Assembly (NCBI GenBank): GCA_003194525.1
Contig: NBIV01000128.1
Coordinates: 124,001-188,000, forward strand
Direction: 5' to 3'
Length of the DNA stretch: 64,000 nt
From: Gracilariopsis chorda
Lineage: Eukaryota; Rhodophyta; Florideophyceae; Gracilariales; Gracilariaceae
In this document: positions 32,278 to 41,400 of the stretch, one piece after another
Layout: each line of letters starts with the position of its first letter
Numbering within the stretch: position 1 is the first letter of the stretch
The notes under the pieces: model-generated
What the model was told of the DNA's origin: nothing
What the model saw: the letters and a program-made list of their open reading frames with translations, nothing else
Databases searched by the model: none
Made by a program: the position numbers and the translations under genes

Positions 32278-35200
32278 TTACACCGACGCTGCAACGCGCT
32301 GTTGGCGACGGGTTCCAGCCTTCCGTATCTCTTCGAGGAACTCTTTCACGAGAGTAGGAACGTCTTCCTGCATCAGCTCGAGAGATACCCAATCGTTTTC
32401 GGTTTCGTCGAAACCTTTCCAGCTTGTCAAAAGCTGCACAGTTCCGTCGCGGACCTTTATGTCCTGGAACTCTTTGACCACCAGGAGCTCATTCTCCTGG
32501 TACGCCAGTTGGTTGCGGACCTCTTCCGTTATCTCGAAGTCCTTGTTTCTGAAAAACTTGAGGCGGCGTCCATGGACCTCACTGCGCGCTCCCGTCAGTA
32601 GGTCCTCGACCTCGAAGATGTATTCCGTCAGACAAGCAGTTACGCGGTACGGTCCTCTCCAGCGGACCGACGGCTTGCGTCCACGATCCTTGCGGTAGAC
32701 TCCACGAAGTACGTAGTCTCCTTCTGTGAAGTTGATGGGGCGAACGTTAGTGCGGTTGTTGTGTCTGCGAACTTCGTCCTCGCGTTTCTTTGATGTTGTC
32801 CGAACCACATCACGGTGCATGTCGTCCAATGCGCTGTGCAAATCCTCAATAGTCATCAACTGCTTGGCCCTAATCTCTTCTATGGTCTTGATCAGAATTT
32901 TGTTCTGGACACTGGATTTGACGGATAAAAGGGGATTGTTCTGAGGTAGACCCGTGAACACATTTAACGGACAGCGATTACCGAGCCGAGTTAAAGGAGA
33001 ATTGTTGAGCACAGATTGTACCAGCGGTACGACCGACGGCCATGAACGTTGTGGGAGTTGGAACTCGGACAGTAGTGCCCGCATCGCTCGAAGTAGCTCG
33101 CGGCAAACGACCTCTACTGTTCCGTTGCTCCATGGGCAATAGGCCAGCGTGAAATGGTGCGAACCGTTGGTTTGTTCACGGAGAGCGCGGACGACTTCAT
33201 TCTTGAAATGCGTGCCCCTGTCAGAGACCCACTGTACCACGGTGCCAAATGACGCAAACCATGACAATAGCGCATTTGCTGTGGATACAGCATCGGCTTC
33301 GGTGGTTGGCACGAGCCAAACGTACCCGCTGAAGTCGTCCTTGATGACGAGCACGTAACAGAATTCATCTTCGCCTTTTGAAATGTAGCAGTAGTCGAAG
33401 TGAATCATCTCATTGGGTTTCCCGGCGTGGAGAGCGTGGCCGAGCGGTCTCGGGACGGTTTCTCCAGTTTCGGTTGCGAGACAATGTAGGCAAGAGCGAA
33501 CAAAGGTTTCCACATCCTTCGTAATGGAGGTCCACCAGAAGTGAGCTTTCACGGTAGTCAGCGTCGTACGCCAACCTCTGTGTCCACCTAATCCAGTGTG
33601 AGCCGCGATCAATATACGTAGCTGCAGCAACTGATCTTCTTCCGGAATCCAAACAACACCGTTCTCGTTGACCAGAATTTCGTTCTGTTCAGAAAAAGAT
33701 TTGCGTGCACTTTCCTTGTGCTTGCGTTGAGATTTCTTGATATCTTCAGGCCTTGGCCAATCGAGTTTCGGATCCAAATGCGGCGAAACTGGCGCCAGCA
33801 TGAGTGACTTCAACCTGCGAAACCTGGCAACGCGGACGGTTGACTTTCCTTGCACTGCCCATCGAGTTAACATATCAGCCCACACATTCCGTTCACCAGC
33901 TAGATGCTCAATGACGTACCTGAACGCGCTGAGCTTTACCGCCCATCTCATCAGTTTGCAAGCGGTATGTCTGGCCATACCCGGATTCTGACCGTACGGG
34001 TCGAAAAGGTAGACCAGGTTGGCGTGGTCGGTAAAGATGGCTACTGTTCTGCCCATGATGATGTAGTCTAGCCGACACATGGCTTCGACGACAGGGAACG
34101 CTTCTTTTTCCGGCACACTCCAGCTGCGTGCAGGACCAGTGAAGGCGCCTGAGAGGAATGAGAGAGGCTCGTGGTCCTGCTTCTCTACTTCCTTCTTGAT
34201 ATCTTCCCGGGATACCTGAGTAAGAATGGCTGACCAATGTGTCTCCGAGGCATCTGTGAATAAGCACAGACAACTATTCTGCTTCGGGTGGGCAAGTTCC
34301 GTGGAGCGAGCTAATCTTTGCTTGATGATAGCGAAAGCAGAATCATGTTCTGCACCCCATAGGCTTGCGAGAGGGATCTTGGACACCTTGCGTTTCGTTC
34401 GTCCTCCTGCCTGCTGGTATACGGATTCCATCAGTTCATGTAGCGGTGCTACAATATTGGCATAGGAAGGGATAGATGTGCGCATCCAGTTTGTAGCGCA
34501 AAGAAACTGTTGGAGATCACCTCCCAATGTTGGCGTGCGCATCTGGATAAGAGCATCCAGTTGGCGCGGATCGAAACGTACACCAGAGGCAGAGATGGTG
34601 CGTCCGCAGAACTTCGCCTCCTTCAGGAAGAGTTGAGATTTCTCGGCATGAATCTTGAATCCGTACTTTTCACAGACGGCGAAGAAAGCTTCCAAAACAT
34701 CAAGGAGCTCTTCTTCGGAAATAGCATGAAGGAGAAAATCATCAAGCCATTGGAGGAAACGCTTGACCTTTTCTTGAAAAGCAGAATGAGTGACTGCTTG
34801 ATAGTGGTTTCCTGCATCCGTGCTGCCCTGCAACAGACGCGTTGAAGAGTAGACACCCAGCGGGGTCTGTATTGACATCATCTCTTGGGATTCGGTGGCA
34901 ATCGGGATCTGCCAGTAGGCATGTGCCATGTCAACTTTAGCGAAGCATGTGCTACCCTGTACGGTTTGGAGCTGTGACTCCAGATGAGGCATAGCCGAAA
35001 CTATTGGCTCCGTTTGAGAATTCGGTCCTCTCAAGTCCACAGTGAATCGAAACCCTTCGCTGCCCGGCTTAGGCACAGCTAAGGCAGGGCTCGCCCAACG
35101 GGCTGTCGGATTCTTGAAAACAGCGCCAACCTTCTCGAGTTTACGAATGGTGCTTGCGATGAAAGCTGTCTGCGGCGGAGCGTATCTTCGCTGAGGTGAG

Positions 35201-36888
35201 CGGAAAGGAGCGGCGTTTGCCTTGGGTAAGATGGTGAGAGGTGTCACCTTGGCTGGAGGATCAGGACCAAGTTGGATACGGAAAACTTTCCTGTACCGAT
35301 TCAAAGATGTCGAAAGCATGGCACAGCCTTTCTCGGACATCCCATTCTCTTTCGCTTCCTTTAGCATTCTATTGAAAGCTTTGTCGATGTCTTCCTTCTT
35401 GTCGACACCGATGTTTGCACCTGCAGCCTCTGGCAAATCAATGGGATCATCATCGACTGAATTGTATCGCATTCCGTTGTATGCAGCTCGCGCTATCTTC
35501 ACCTCCGATCCATCGAGTTCGTCGAAACTTTTTCCGTGCAGCGTCTGTCCGACGTTCTCAAGGTGGGACTTCAGGTTAAAACCCATCTTCTTCAGCAACG
35601 GGCGTCCCAGCAGGACCTCGTCCATGGCTTGGTCGACAACCAGGAAAGGAATATGGTGAATTCGAATCGGCAAATTTGTATTTGGAAGCATTATGGTCAC
35701 AGATAGCTTCACTCTGCGTGAGGCCGTGAACGTGATCGGGTTTTCGTGGGACCCACGGATTGCGGGGCAAAGTGATACCTTCTCAGGAAGTGCTTCGTAC
35801 TGTAGATCCGGGACGGCAGCAATCAACTTCTCGAACTGGACGAGAGACAGTGCACTTTCGTCAGAGCCGTAGTCGCCTAAGGCCACAAATGGTACTGAGT
35901 CCTCAATCATTACCTTGTAACGGCCCTCTTCTTCATCGGTATGATCTTCACCTTGTGCACGGACGCTTTTGAAACGGGCAGGACTCGGCTTCCTCTTTCC
36001 AGCGCGGTACTCGTCGAGCAACTCCTTCTTCCGTTCCTCACTCGAGTTTGGACACTCCATGACCCGGTGAATACCGTCACAGTCCGGGTTGAGACAAGGC
36101 TTGTCCCAGGTGGAGCGAGACTTGTCGCTAGCCCTGGCCTTCGGATAGTTTTGGCGCGGATTGGGAGTCGTTTTCTGCTTCCTTCTGGGACCAGAATATT
36201 TTTCTGTTCCCTCAGCATCGAAAACACGCTTGCCTTTGCGTGGTGTACGCTTGTTCAACCTGCCGCGGGCAATTTCACCCTGAGCTACCTCAACCGCTAT
36301 GGCACTGACACGAGTCTGGAAGAAGGACAAGCTAGACTTCTGTTCACCAGTCCAACAGTCCCTAGCGGAGCGGATGCGTTCGCGAAGCTCTGGCGGTTCG
36401 AGCTTCTGCACGAGTTTCCAAATGAGGGACTTGCAAGTCTCCTTGTCATCGATTACTTCAGAAGCGTTGTTTTTGTCGAGGGCGCTCACGATTTTGACGA
36501 TGAAACTTAGCGCGGCTCCACTGGGGTCTTGCTTGTTCACCTCATACTTGACGGTCTCTAGGGCAGAGCGCACGCGTTCAGTCAAATCCTCCGGAGCGGT
36601 TTCTAGTCTGGTATCAAACCAGGCCTTCACACTTGTGTCAGTAGACTGGCCGGCGTTAGATGCGCCCTCGATTTGCCGAAGTAGACACAGGCTCTGCAGT
36701 AGCACAGGGTCGAGGCACTGTCGAATGGTTGCAGGAACAATCTGGCGAGAGGCATCGCGTGTGCGATTAAGATCGTTGACTTTTTCCTTGTACGCAGTGT
36801 ACTCAATGTCAAATTTGATAAGGTCGGGCTGTGTGACATCCTTCAGAACAGGAGCATTCAGTGTTGATACAACTCCGAACGAAGACAT
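32278..36888 (-). CDS. gypsy 3 gag-pol polyprotein (1536 aa)
   Basis: ATG at 36888. Domains in order: a gag-like helical region (1-240); a zinc knuckle CLNPDCDGIHRVMEC (about 265-279, CX4CX3HX4C); and a retropepsin with active site DYGSDES (about 339-345, Tyr replacing Ser/Thr). RT runs over about 560-760, with VDMAHAYW and the active-site triplet LDD in FLQWLDDFLLHA near 716. RNase H covers about 870-1010 (FTDASETHW, EKEAF, FTDHANL, RNVWADMLTRW). Integrase has an HHCC region (AHTGLGGH ... CLHC, about 1096-1137) and D, D, E at about 1165, 1223 and 1259. A chromodomain-like end (LLTSWKGFDETENDWVSLE, about 1487-1505) follows, which in related elements can bind histone marks to guide insertion. 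Gag and pol are fused without a frameshift. All catalytic residues I can locate are present, apart from the Tyr in the protease signature. Confidence 0.95.
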   Translation of the reverse strand: MSSFGVVSTLNAPVLKDVTQPDLIKFDIEYTAYKEKVNDLNRTRDASRQIVPATIRQCLDPVLLQSLCLLRQIEGASNAGQSTDTSVKAWFDTRLETAPEDLTERVRSALETVKYEVNKQDPSGAALSFIVKIVSALDKNNASEVIDDKETCKSLIWKLVQKLEPPELRERIRSARDCWTGEQKSSLSFFQTRVSAIAVEVAQGEIARGRLNKRTPRKGKRVFDAEGTEKYSGPRRKQKTTPNPRQNYPKARASDKSRSTWDKPCLNPDCDGIHRVMECPNSSEERKKELLDEYRAGKRKPSPARFKSVRAQGEDHTDEEEGRYKVMIEDSVPFVALGDYGSDESALSLVQFEKLIAAVPDLQYEALPEKVSLCPAIRGSHENPITFTASRRVKLSVTIMLPNTNLPIRIHHIPFLVVDQAMDEVLLGRPLLKKMGFNLKSHLENVGQTLHGKSFDELDGSEVKIARAAYNGMRYNSVDDDPIDLPEAAGANIGVDKKEDIDKAFNRMLKEAKENGMSEKGCAMLSTSLNRYRKVFRIQLGPDPPAKVTPLTILPKANAAPFRSPQRRYAPPQTAFIASTIRKLEKVGAVFKNPTARWASPALAVPKPGSEGFRFTVDLRGPNSQTEPIVSAMPHLESQLQTVQGSTCFAKVDMAHAYWQIPIATESQEMMSIQTPLGVYSSTRLLQGSTDAGNHYQAVTHSAFQEKVKRFLQWLDDFLLHAISEEELLDVLEAFFAVCEKYGFKIHAEKSQLFLKEAKFCGRTISASGVRFDPRQLDALIQMRTPTLGGDLQQFLCATNWMRTSIPSYANIVAPLHELMESVYQQAGGRTKRKVSKIPLASLWGAEHDSAFAIIKQRLARSTELAHPKQNSCLCLFTDASETHWSAILTQVSREDIKKEVEKQDHEPLSFLSGAFTGPARSWSVPEKEAFPVVEAMCRLDYIIMGRTVAIFTDHANLVYLFDPYGQNPGMARHTACKLMRWAVKLSAFRYVIEHLAGERNVWADMLTRWAVQGKSTVRVARFRRLKSLMLAPVSPHLDPKLDWPRPEDIKKSQRKHKESARKSFSEQNEILVNENGVVWIPEEDQLLQLRILIAAHTGLGGHRGWRTTLTTVKAHFWWTSITKDVETFVRSCLHCLATETGETVPRPLGHALHAGKPNEMIHFDYCYISKGEDEFCYVLVIKDDFSGYVWLVPTTEADAVSTANALLSWFASFGTVVQWVSDRGTHFKNEVVRALREQTNGSHHFTLAYCPWSNGTVEVVCRELLRAMRALLSEFQLPQRSWPSVVPLVQSVLNNSPLTRLGNRCPLNVFTGLPQNNPLLSVKSSVQNKILIKTIEEIRAKQLMTIEDLHSALDDMHRDVVRTTSKKREDEVRRHNNRTNVRPINFTEGDYVLRGVYRKDRGRKPSVRWRGPYRVTACLTEYIFEVEDLLTGARSEVHGRRLKFFRNKDFEITEEVRNQLAYQENELLVVKEFQDIKVRDGTVQLLTSWKGFDETENDWVSLELMQEDVPTLVKEFLEEIRKAGTRRQQRVAASV

Positions 36889-36965
36889 TGCACCTGTGGT
36901 TGGTCACTCACGCTCTTAGATATCAGCACGGCACCGACAAAATACTCTTTAGAGACAAAGCGCTT

Positions 36966-37586
36966 TGATGGTATGTCGTGCCGGCGTCAATCGTTGAACG
37001 TCTGGACGCAATATCAAAGGTAGCATAGAACGTAAGTCAAACCCGATACCTCGAAACGAAAAACACTCGAGCGTACTGCGTCCGGGCACAAGTCGAGGGA
37101 CCAGAATAAAATCCTGGACGCGGTTACCTGTCCAGACAAAAAGTCTGTACACTCTTTTTCGGGGAACGGAAAACGTCCGGGAGGAAATGCTTTCACAGTC
37201 CAGTTCTCCGGGTGGTCGCGCAACCGGCAAGGTATTGGGCACACCGCTCTGGGTCCCCTCTGCCTTCTCGCACTCGCGCTCAAAGTTGGCAGAGTATTTA
37301 TTAGCTGTGTTAGCAGCTGCAACCCGATTTTCTACACAGGTAAATCAAATCAGAACTGTGTTCTGTGAATTATAGGCACAACGTGGCCTCATAATTCAAG
37401 GTCCCACCTATCAAAGATAGATATAGATTAGTCTCAGCGAAGTGTCCGCGGGACCTGCTAAACCAAGTCCGCACATCCGCCACCAGACTAATCTCCTGAT
37501 CTCATCAACTGGATTGAACGCCAGCGGGCCTTCTCCGGTACATACGTAGCGTCCCTCTACGCAGAGATCGGTGGAGCCTTACATCA
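36966..37586 (-). repeat. 5-prime LTR of gypsy 3
   Basis: Partner of 31605-32225. The sequence inside it (AAGCGCTTTGTCTCTAAAG) does not start with TGG, so the usual tRNA primer-binding site is not evident. Confidence 0.95.
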
Positions 37587-37975
37587 GAAGCCAAGGAATG
37601 ACTTGCTTAGTTTGGATGAGAAAAGTGAAAATAGGAAAATTTCATCGGATCGGATTTTCTTTGAAAATTCATTCGGTCGCTTGTGCAATTTTCGGTCTAT
37701 TTTATCTTTTTAATTTAGGTTGAACGAAGAATTGTATGACAAAGTTTTAAATTTTGTCTTGGAATGACAAACATACATTTAACTTTGCATATGCTCCAAA
37801 AAATGGATGGAGAATTTTATTTGCGTATCATGAACAAAAAAGTATGCTATTGGGGAGAAAATTGGTAAAAAGGAGATTGGCTATTCATAAATGTCACGAA
37901 AAGTGGCAGCGTTGCTTGAAAGTTCATTTTCGTAACGTTGCGAGCGATGAAGAGACACTAGATCCGTGTTGTTGA

Positions 37976-38329
37976 TTTGCGAGTACGTAATTTGTAGTTT
38001 TACTGGTGTGTTGAGCTAACAACGCTAGTATTACACTCTATGATAAGTTTATGAGTAAATGAATTGTTTGCATTATATGTGGTGCTGTGCGCTACCTGCG
38101 CATTAACTGGATATTAACGCAAATCCAAGCTCTTTGCGCTTCAGTAGAGTAACTGCTTTGTAGTCTTACTGTATAGCCGCTCACTACTTCCCGGACCGTC
38201 TTCACACGTATACACGGGTGTACACACAGCGTACATCTGAAACTGTACTACAGGGTACGGTGACGAGTGCGGGCCCTGCAGTGCTCAAATGTGTCATCGC
38301 CTGCTGCTGCATACCGGCGGCGAGACGCA
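37976..38329. other. SEN34 upstream region
   Basis: Non-coding. It includes the 63-bp segment (38168-38230) shared with the DIRS flank at 26342-26404. No TATA box is evident. Confidence 0.45.
38168..38230 (+). repeat. segment shared with the DIRS element flank
   Basis: One mismatch to 26342-26404 over 63 bp. It ends 99 bp before the SEN34 ATG, so it probably lies in the promoter or 5-prime UTR. Confidence 0.85.
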
Positions 38330-39280
38330 ATGGCAACTTCTTCGCAAAGCAGCATCTCGCTTCCCATACAGGTATTCCAAACGCAAACAAGCCGCACCCG
38401 CGGTGCGTACTCCTCAGTATGGGACGCCGAACACGCCATGCACATCCGCAACAAGCTGCGAATTCTAGGCGATTTGTGCGGCACGCTTCCGAAACACATT
38501 GCGCAAAACCAGTATCTATCGCTACCGCTGCTGCTGTCGTACGAGGAAACGATGCTTGGAGTGAACAGAGGCTATTTTACACTGGTGAGTGATAATGGCT
38601 CGGATTATACGCAACTGGGTGACGCTCACGTGCGCTTCTGGGATCGGCGCGCTCGCGAGGCGGAACGACAGGCCGTTGAGGCCGCCAAAGAGCGCGCCAG
38701 GGAACGCGCACGAAGGACGGGGAGAAAGCGCGCCAGGGAGGAGCGCGACGATGACGAGGAAGGTGTCGTTCGAAAGGCGGCGCGTTTCGTATGGCAATGG
38801 GTTTCAAAACGGGTCGGCTGGGCGCGTGCCGAGGAAGAAGACCAAAGAGAAGCGCAAGAGCAGACGCCAGCGGCGGTCGACATCAGCGAGGCGGCATCAG
38901 CGCGAGGCCAAACACTGGTTGAAACCTCCACGAAAGCGCGCGCAGAAGAGGGCGCGAGACGCGCTTCACGACGGCTCGAAAGCTGCAGCAAGCGCGTGCT
39001 GGAGCGCATAAGCGTGCTGGAAGACCTGCATGAGCGCGGATACTACGTGTCGTGCGGCGCCAAGTTCGGCGCGGATTTCCTCGCGTACGCGTCCAGCCCG
39101 CTCGTGGTGCACGCCGCTCTGGCCGTCGTCGTCGTGCGCGCGGCTGAGAAGCTGCACGCGCGGCGGCTGGTGGCGGTGGGCAGACTTGGCGACGCCACCC
39201 GGAAGAGGGCGTTGCTCGCGACAGTTTCAGGGGGCAAGGTCAGCTATGTGGGCGTGCAGTGGGAGGAGACGCTTCCGTAG
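38330..39280 (+). CDS. SEN34: tRNA-splicing endonuclease subunit SEN34
   Basis: A 316-aa intronless protein. The ATG at 38330 is chosen; the longer open frame upstream would begin with GTG. The N-terminal domain (residues 1-110) is followed by a very basic and acidic linker (Arg/Glu-rich, about 110-205). The C-terminal nuclease domain includes DLHERGYYVSCGAKFGADFL, VAVGRLGDATRKRALL and VSYVGVQWEE. The catalytic triad is visible as Y253, H261 and K292, with the same spacing (8 and 31 residues) as the human triad. SEN34 cuts the 3-prime splice site of pre-tRNA introns within the SEN2/SEN15/SEN34/SEN54 complex. The gene lies 300 bp before BAR-like gene 2 on the same strand. Confidence 0.93.
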   Translation: MATSSQSSISLPIQVFQTQTSRTRGAYSSVWDAEHAMHIRNKLRILGDLCGTLPKHIAQNQYLSLPLLLSYEETMLGVNRGYFTLVSDNGSDYTQLGDAHVRFWDRRAREAERQAVEAAKERARERARRTGRKRAREERDDDEEGVVRKAARFVWQWVSKRVGWARAEEEDQREAQEQTPAAVDISEAASARGQTLVETSTKARAEEGARRASRRLESCSKRVLERISVLEDLHERGYYVSCGAKFGADFLAYASSPLVVHAALAVVVVRAAEKLHARRLVAVGRLGDATRKRALLATVSGGKVSYVGVQWEETLP

Positions 39281-39596
39281 CCAAGATCGTCATACAGAGG
39301 GTTACCTGCACACGTGTCGCGATTTGATCTTCTTCTCACCGTGCAGATTGTGTAACGGTCGGACCCCCCACCACCCTTTTGCGAACGGATTGTTCTTCCC
39401 TCCACACGCGCGCGCGTTGCTAGTCGTTACTTTAAAGGGAAGTCATGGCCGTGCATTGGCGTCGTCAGAGGGCGTGTTATGCCGTGTTGCACGAACTTTC
39501 CGTACGCTTCTCGTCTTGTCCTTCTTCTTCAACCCGCCCCCCTCCGCAGTCAACTATTACGCTTCGATCCTCGTTCTGCGCACACTCGGCCACAAC

Positions 39597-40325
39597 ATGT
39601 CTTGGATGAGAAAGTTAGCCCCGCTGGCCATTCGCCGCGACCGCTCCCACGACCCAGAATTCCACAAGGTGAAGACTCAACTCAGCAATGTTGCAACCGC
39701 ATTAGAAGCCTGTGTACACGGCTTGGAAGCTTTGCAACGAGATTACGATCGCTTATATTCAGGAGTTCGCAAATTCGCCAACGATTTTTACTCGCTTTAT
39801 CCCTCCAATGATGAGGTGCGTCGACTCGGTGAATCCACCGTTAATAGCGCCGACGCCCTGTTACAAGACGTGCAAACAAGAATGAATGCGCCTGAAAATG
39901 GAACCATTCATATCATTGACAGACAGATCAAGGCGTATCTGCAGGAGATTCGTAACTTGCAAAAGGAGTTTAAGAACGTTGCGAATCAGCGTGCCGACTT
40001 TGAAGCGGAGAGGGACCGCTATGACCGGTATGAGAGACGTGGAATGGATGAGGACAAACGCGCTATTTTGAGGGAACAGATGAATGCTAAGAAGACTTTG
40101 TACGAAGCTACCCTTAGGGGACTCACCCATCGATTGGGATCCACTTACAACAAGCATGCCCAGGTGTTTCAGGCCGCTTGGACCGCTTATGTGCTCAGGT
40201 TGGATGAGGGAAAAAGTCTTCTGGATAAGCATTTGAGATCGCATCGTTCGTATGCCAAACGGCTTGAGAAGGACGTGCTTCGTATGCAGCTGGGCACACT
40301 TGAGAACTTTTCGTTGGAAAATTGA
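39597..40325 (+). CDS. BAR-like coiled-coil protein 2
   Basis: A 242-aa intronless protein. The ATG at 39597 is chosen because the frame upstream lacks ATG and overlaps SEN34. Long amphipathic helices run from about residue 20 to 235, with basic clusters at both ends (RKLAPLAIRRDR; RSHRSYAKRLEK). EFHKVKTQLSNVATALEAC near the start parallels EFTNLRKQLSSVGTAVKSL in the protein at 16318-17319, so the two are paralogues. This copy lacks the Ser/Thr/Pro-rich tail. A BAR-type membrane-bending role is inferred from length and helix pattern only. The two paralogues sit 22 kb apart, with transposons between. Confidence 0.65.
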   Translation: MSWMRKLAPLAIRRDRSHDPEFHKVKTQLSNVATALEACVHGLEALQRDYDRLYSGVRKFANDFYSLYPSNDEVRRLGESTVNSADALLQDVQTRMNAPENGTIHIIDRQIKAYLQEIRNLQKEFKNVANQRADFEAERDRYDRYERRGMDEDKRAILREQMNAKKTLYEATLRGLTHRLGSTYNKHAQVFQAAWTAYVLRLDEGKSLLDKHLRSHRSYAKRLEKDVLRMQLGTLENFSLEN

Positions 40326-40953
40326 TCTATGCAACGTCCGTCTTGTAGCCCTGGAAGCTGTTGTCATTTTGCACTCTACTGTAACAGTGGGTTGTTTTCT
40401 TTTTGTGGAGCGTGAAGCACTCATGCGATGTCATTCACGAGCAACTCCTTTTCGGCATCTTGGTTGTCTAAGGTGATCTCGTTTCGTACGTTTGGGCGCC
40501 ATCTCGTGCAGGTTTCTTTCTTGTTTCTGTGTGTGCCATGAGCGAGTGTTGCGCGTCTCTTGTGGTTTGCTCATGTCATTCGTTGTGTTTTTGCTTGCGC
40601 CTGTACTGCTGTGCACTTTTTCTACTTTTCCGTCTTGATTGTGCATTGTAGAGTCTTATATATATATGTGTGTGTATGTGCCCTTGGCGTACGTGGGCCT
40701 TTCCTGCCCATCTCTTAGTTTTGTTTGATTCACTTCCGAGTCTTTGCACTTTTGAAACCACCCCGTCAGAAACCAGTTTTCCTCTTGCAGCTCGTGCGGA
40801 AGAGACATGTTTGTCCTTGTGCGGATGCCCTATCCATTTGGGAATGCTACATGGGATCCCGAGTAGTTGGACAAGGCATCTATTTGACAGCTTTCCCTCA
40901 TTTCAAGGGGTGAGAGTTATGCCAAAACAGATGGCCTTCTTTCTGGCGTTCAT
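40326..40953. other. BAR-like gene 2 downstream region
   Basis: No gene was recognised. TATATATATGTGTGTGTATG at about 40659-40678 is a short microsatellite. The convergent gene at 40954-41400 ends at its right edge. Confidence 0.4.
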
Positions 40954-41400
40954 TCAGTTCGTAGCCTCTTCGTGCGCCCGCTTGGGTCTTGGAAGCTCTT
41001 GAACGTACGGGCCGTGGGAGGTGCCGGCCCCTAATGCAGACAAAAAGAAATCCTGGCCGTCGAAGGATAACTTAACAGGTGGCGGAAGATCCACAACCTC
41101 GACCGATGGTTCGGACCGACCCGATGAACACCAGTCCTCGCGGGACTCCGGCTTAACGCCGTTTAGGAAATCCGCGTAAGAGTTAGCAAGATCTATATCA
41201 GGTTGCTCCAGCGGCGCATTTGTGGCCGTCTCAATTCTCTGTCGACAACTTTCTATAGTGAAAAGTTCTTCATTTACATTTACGAGATCCGCGCGAATCG
41301 CGGAGGCTTTCGTGATGAGAGCCCAGAGGCGGTATTCGGTTTATGCCCCAATGTCCTGTTGGGCTTTGTCTTCGGTGTGGAACCGGAAGGTGGATGCCAT
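40954..41400 (-). pseudogene. unidentified small protein gene with one in-frame stop
   Basis: From ATG at 41400 a frame of 149 codons runs to TGA at 40954, broken only by TAA at codon 20 (41341-41343). Both sides of the stop look coding: GC-rich third positions, and an amphipathic helix after the stop (YRLWALITKASAIRADLVN, then VNEELFTIESCRQRIETATN). It has a hydrophilic C-terminus with PPPVKLSFDGQDFFLSALG. I do not recognise the family; the helical core vaguely recalls small Mediator or kinetochore subunits. It may be a true pseudogene, a strain-specific nonsense allele, a sequencing error, or a gene with an intron I cannot place. Confidence 0.45.

Larger units (their letters stand above)
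31605..37586 (-). mobile_element. intact, recent Ty3/gypsy retrotransposon 3
   Basis: Two 621-bp LTRs (31605-32225, 36966-37586) look identical base for base. GAAGC is duplicated at 31600-31604 and 37587-37591. A single uninterrupted 1536-codon polyprotein frame fills the interior on the reverse strand. The LTRs start TGATGTAAGG and end CATACCATCA in element orientation. Identical LTRs mean insertion very recently relative to the mutation rate. It is nested in the DDE_Tnp_4 relic. Confidence 0.97.
30904..37975 (+). pseudogene. DDE_Tnp_4 (PIF/Harbinger-like) transposase, split by a gypsy insertion
   Basis: The left part is 30904-31604 and the right part 37592-37975; the 5.98-kb gypsy element lies between. 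Left motifs include NTGRGKKFSVSGKDVLFVM and the DDE region ending LLQKGYQAAKDF, a stop, then RAIYPKK. The right part resumes KPRNDLLSLDEKSENRKISS followed by DRIFFENSFGRLC, which contains the expected glutamate. Several stops (TGA at 30940, TAA after KDF at 31577-31579, another near 37711) and frameshifts show the gene was already dead or died later. It resembles the DDE superfamily transposases abundant in oomycetes and algae. Confidence 0.75.

Noticed and set aside
38267-38329. Longer SEN34 start
   Set aside because: The upstream frame begins with GTG; the first ATG is 38330 and gives a normal SEN34 length.
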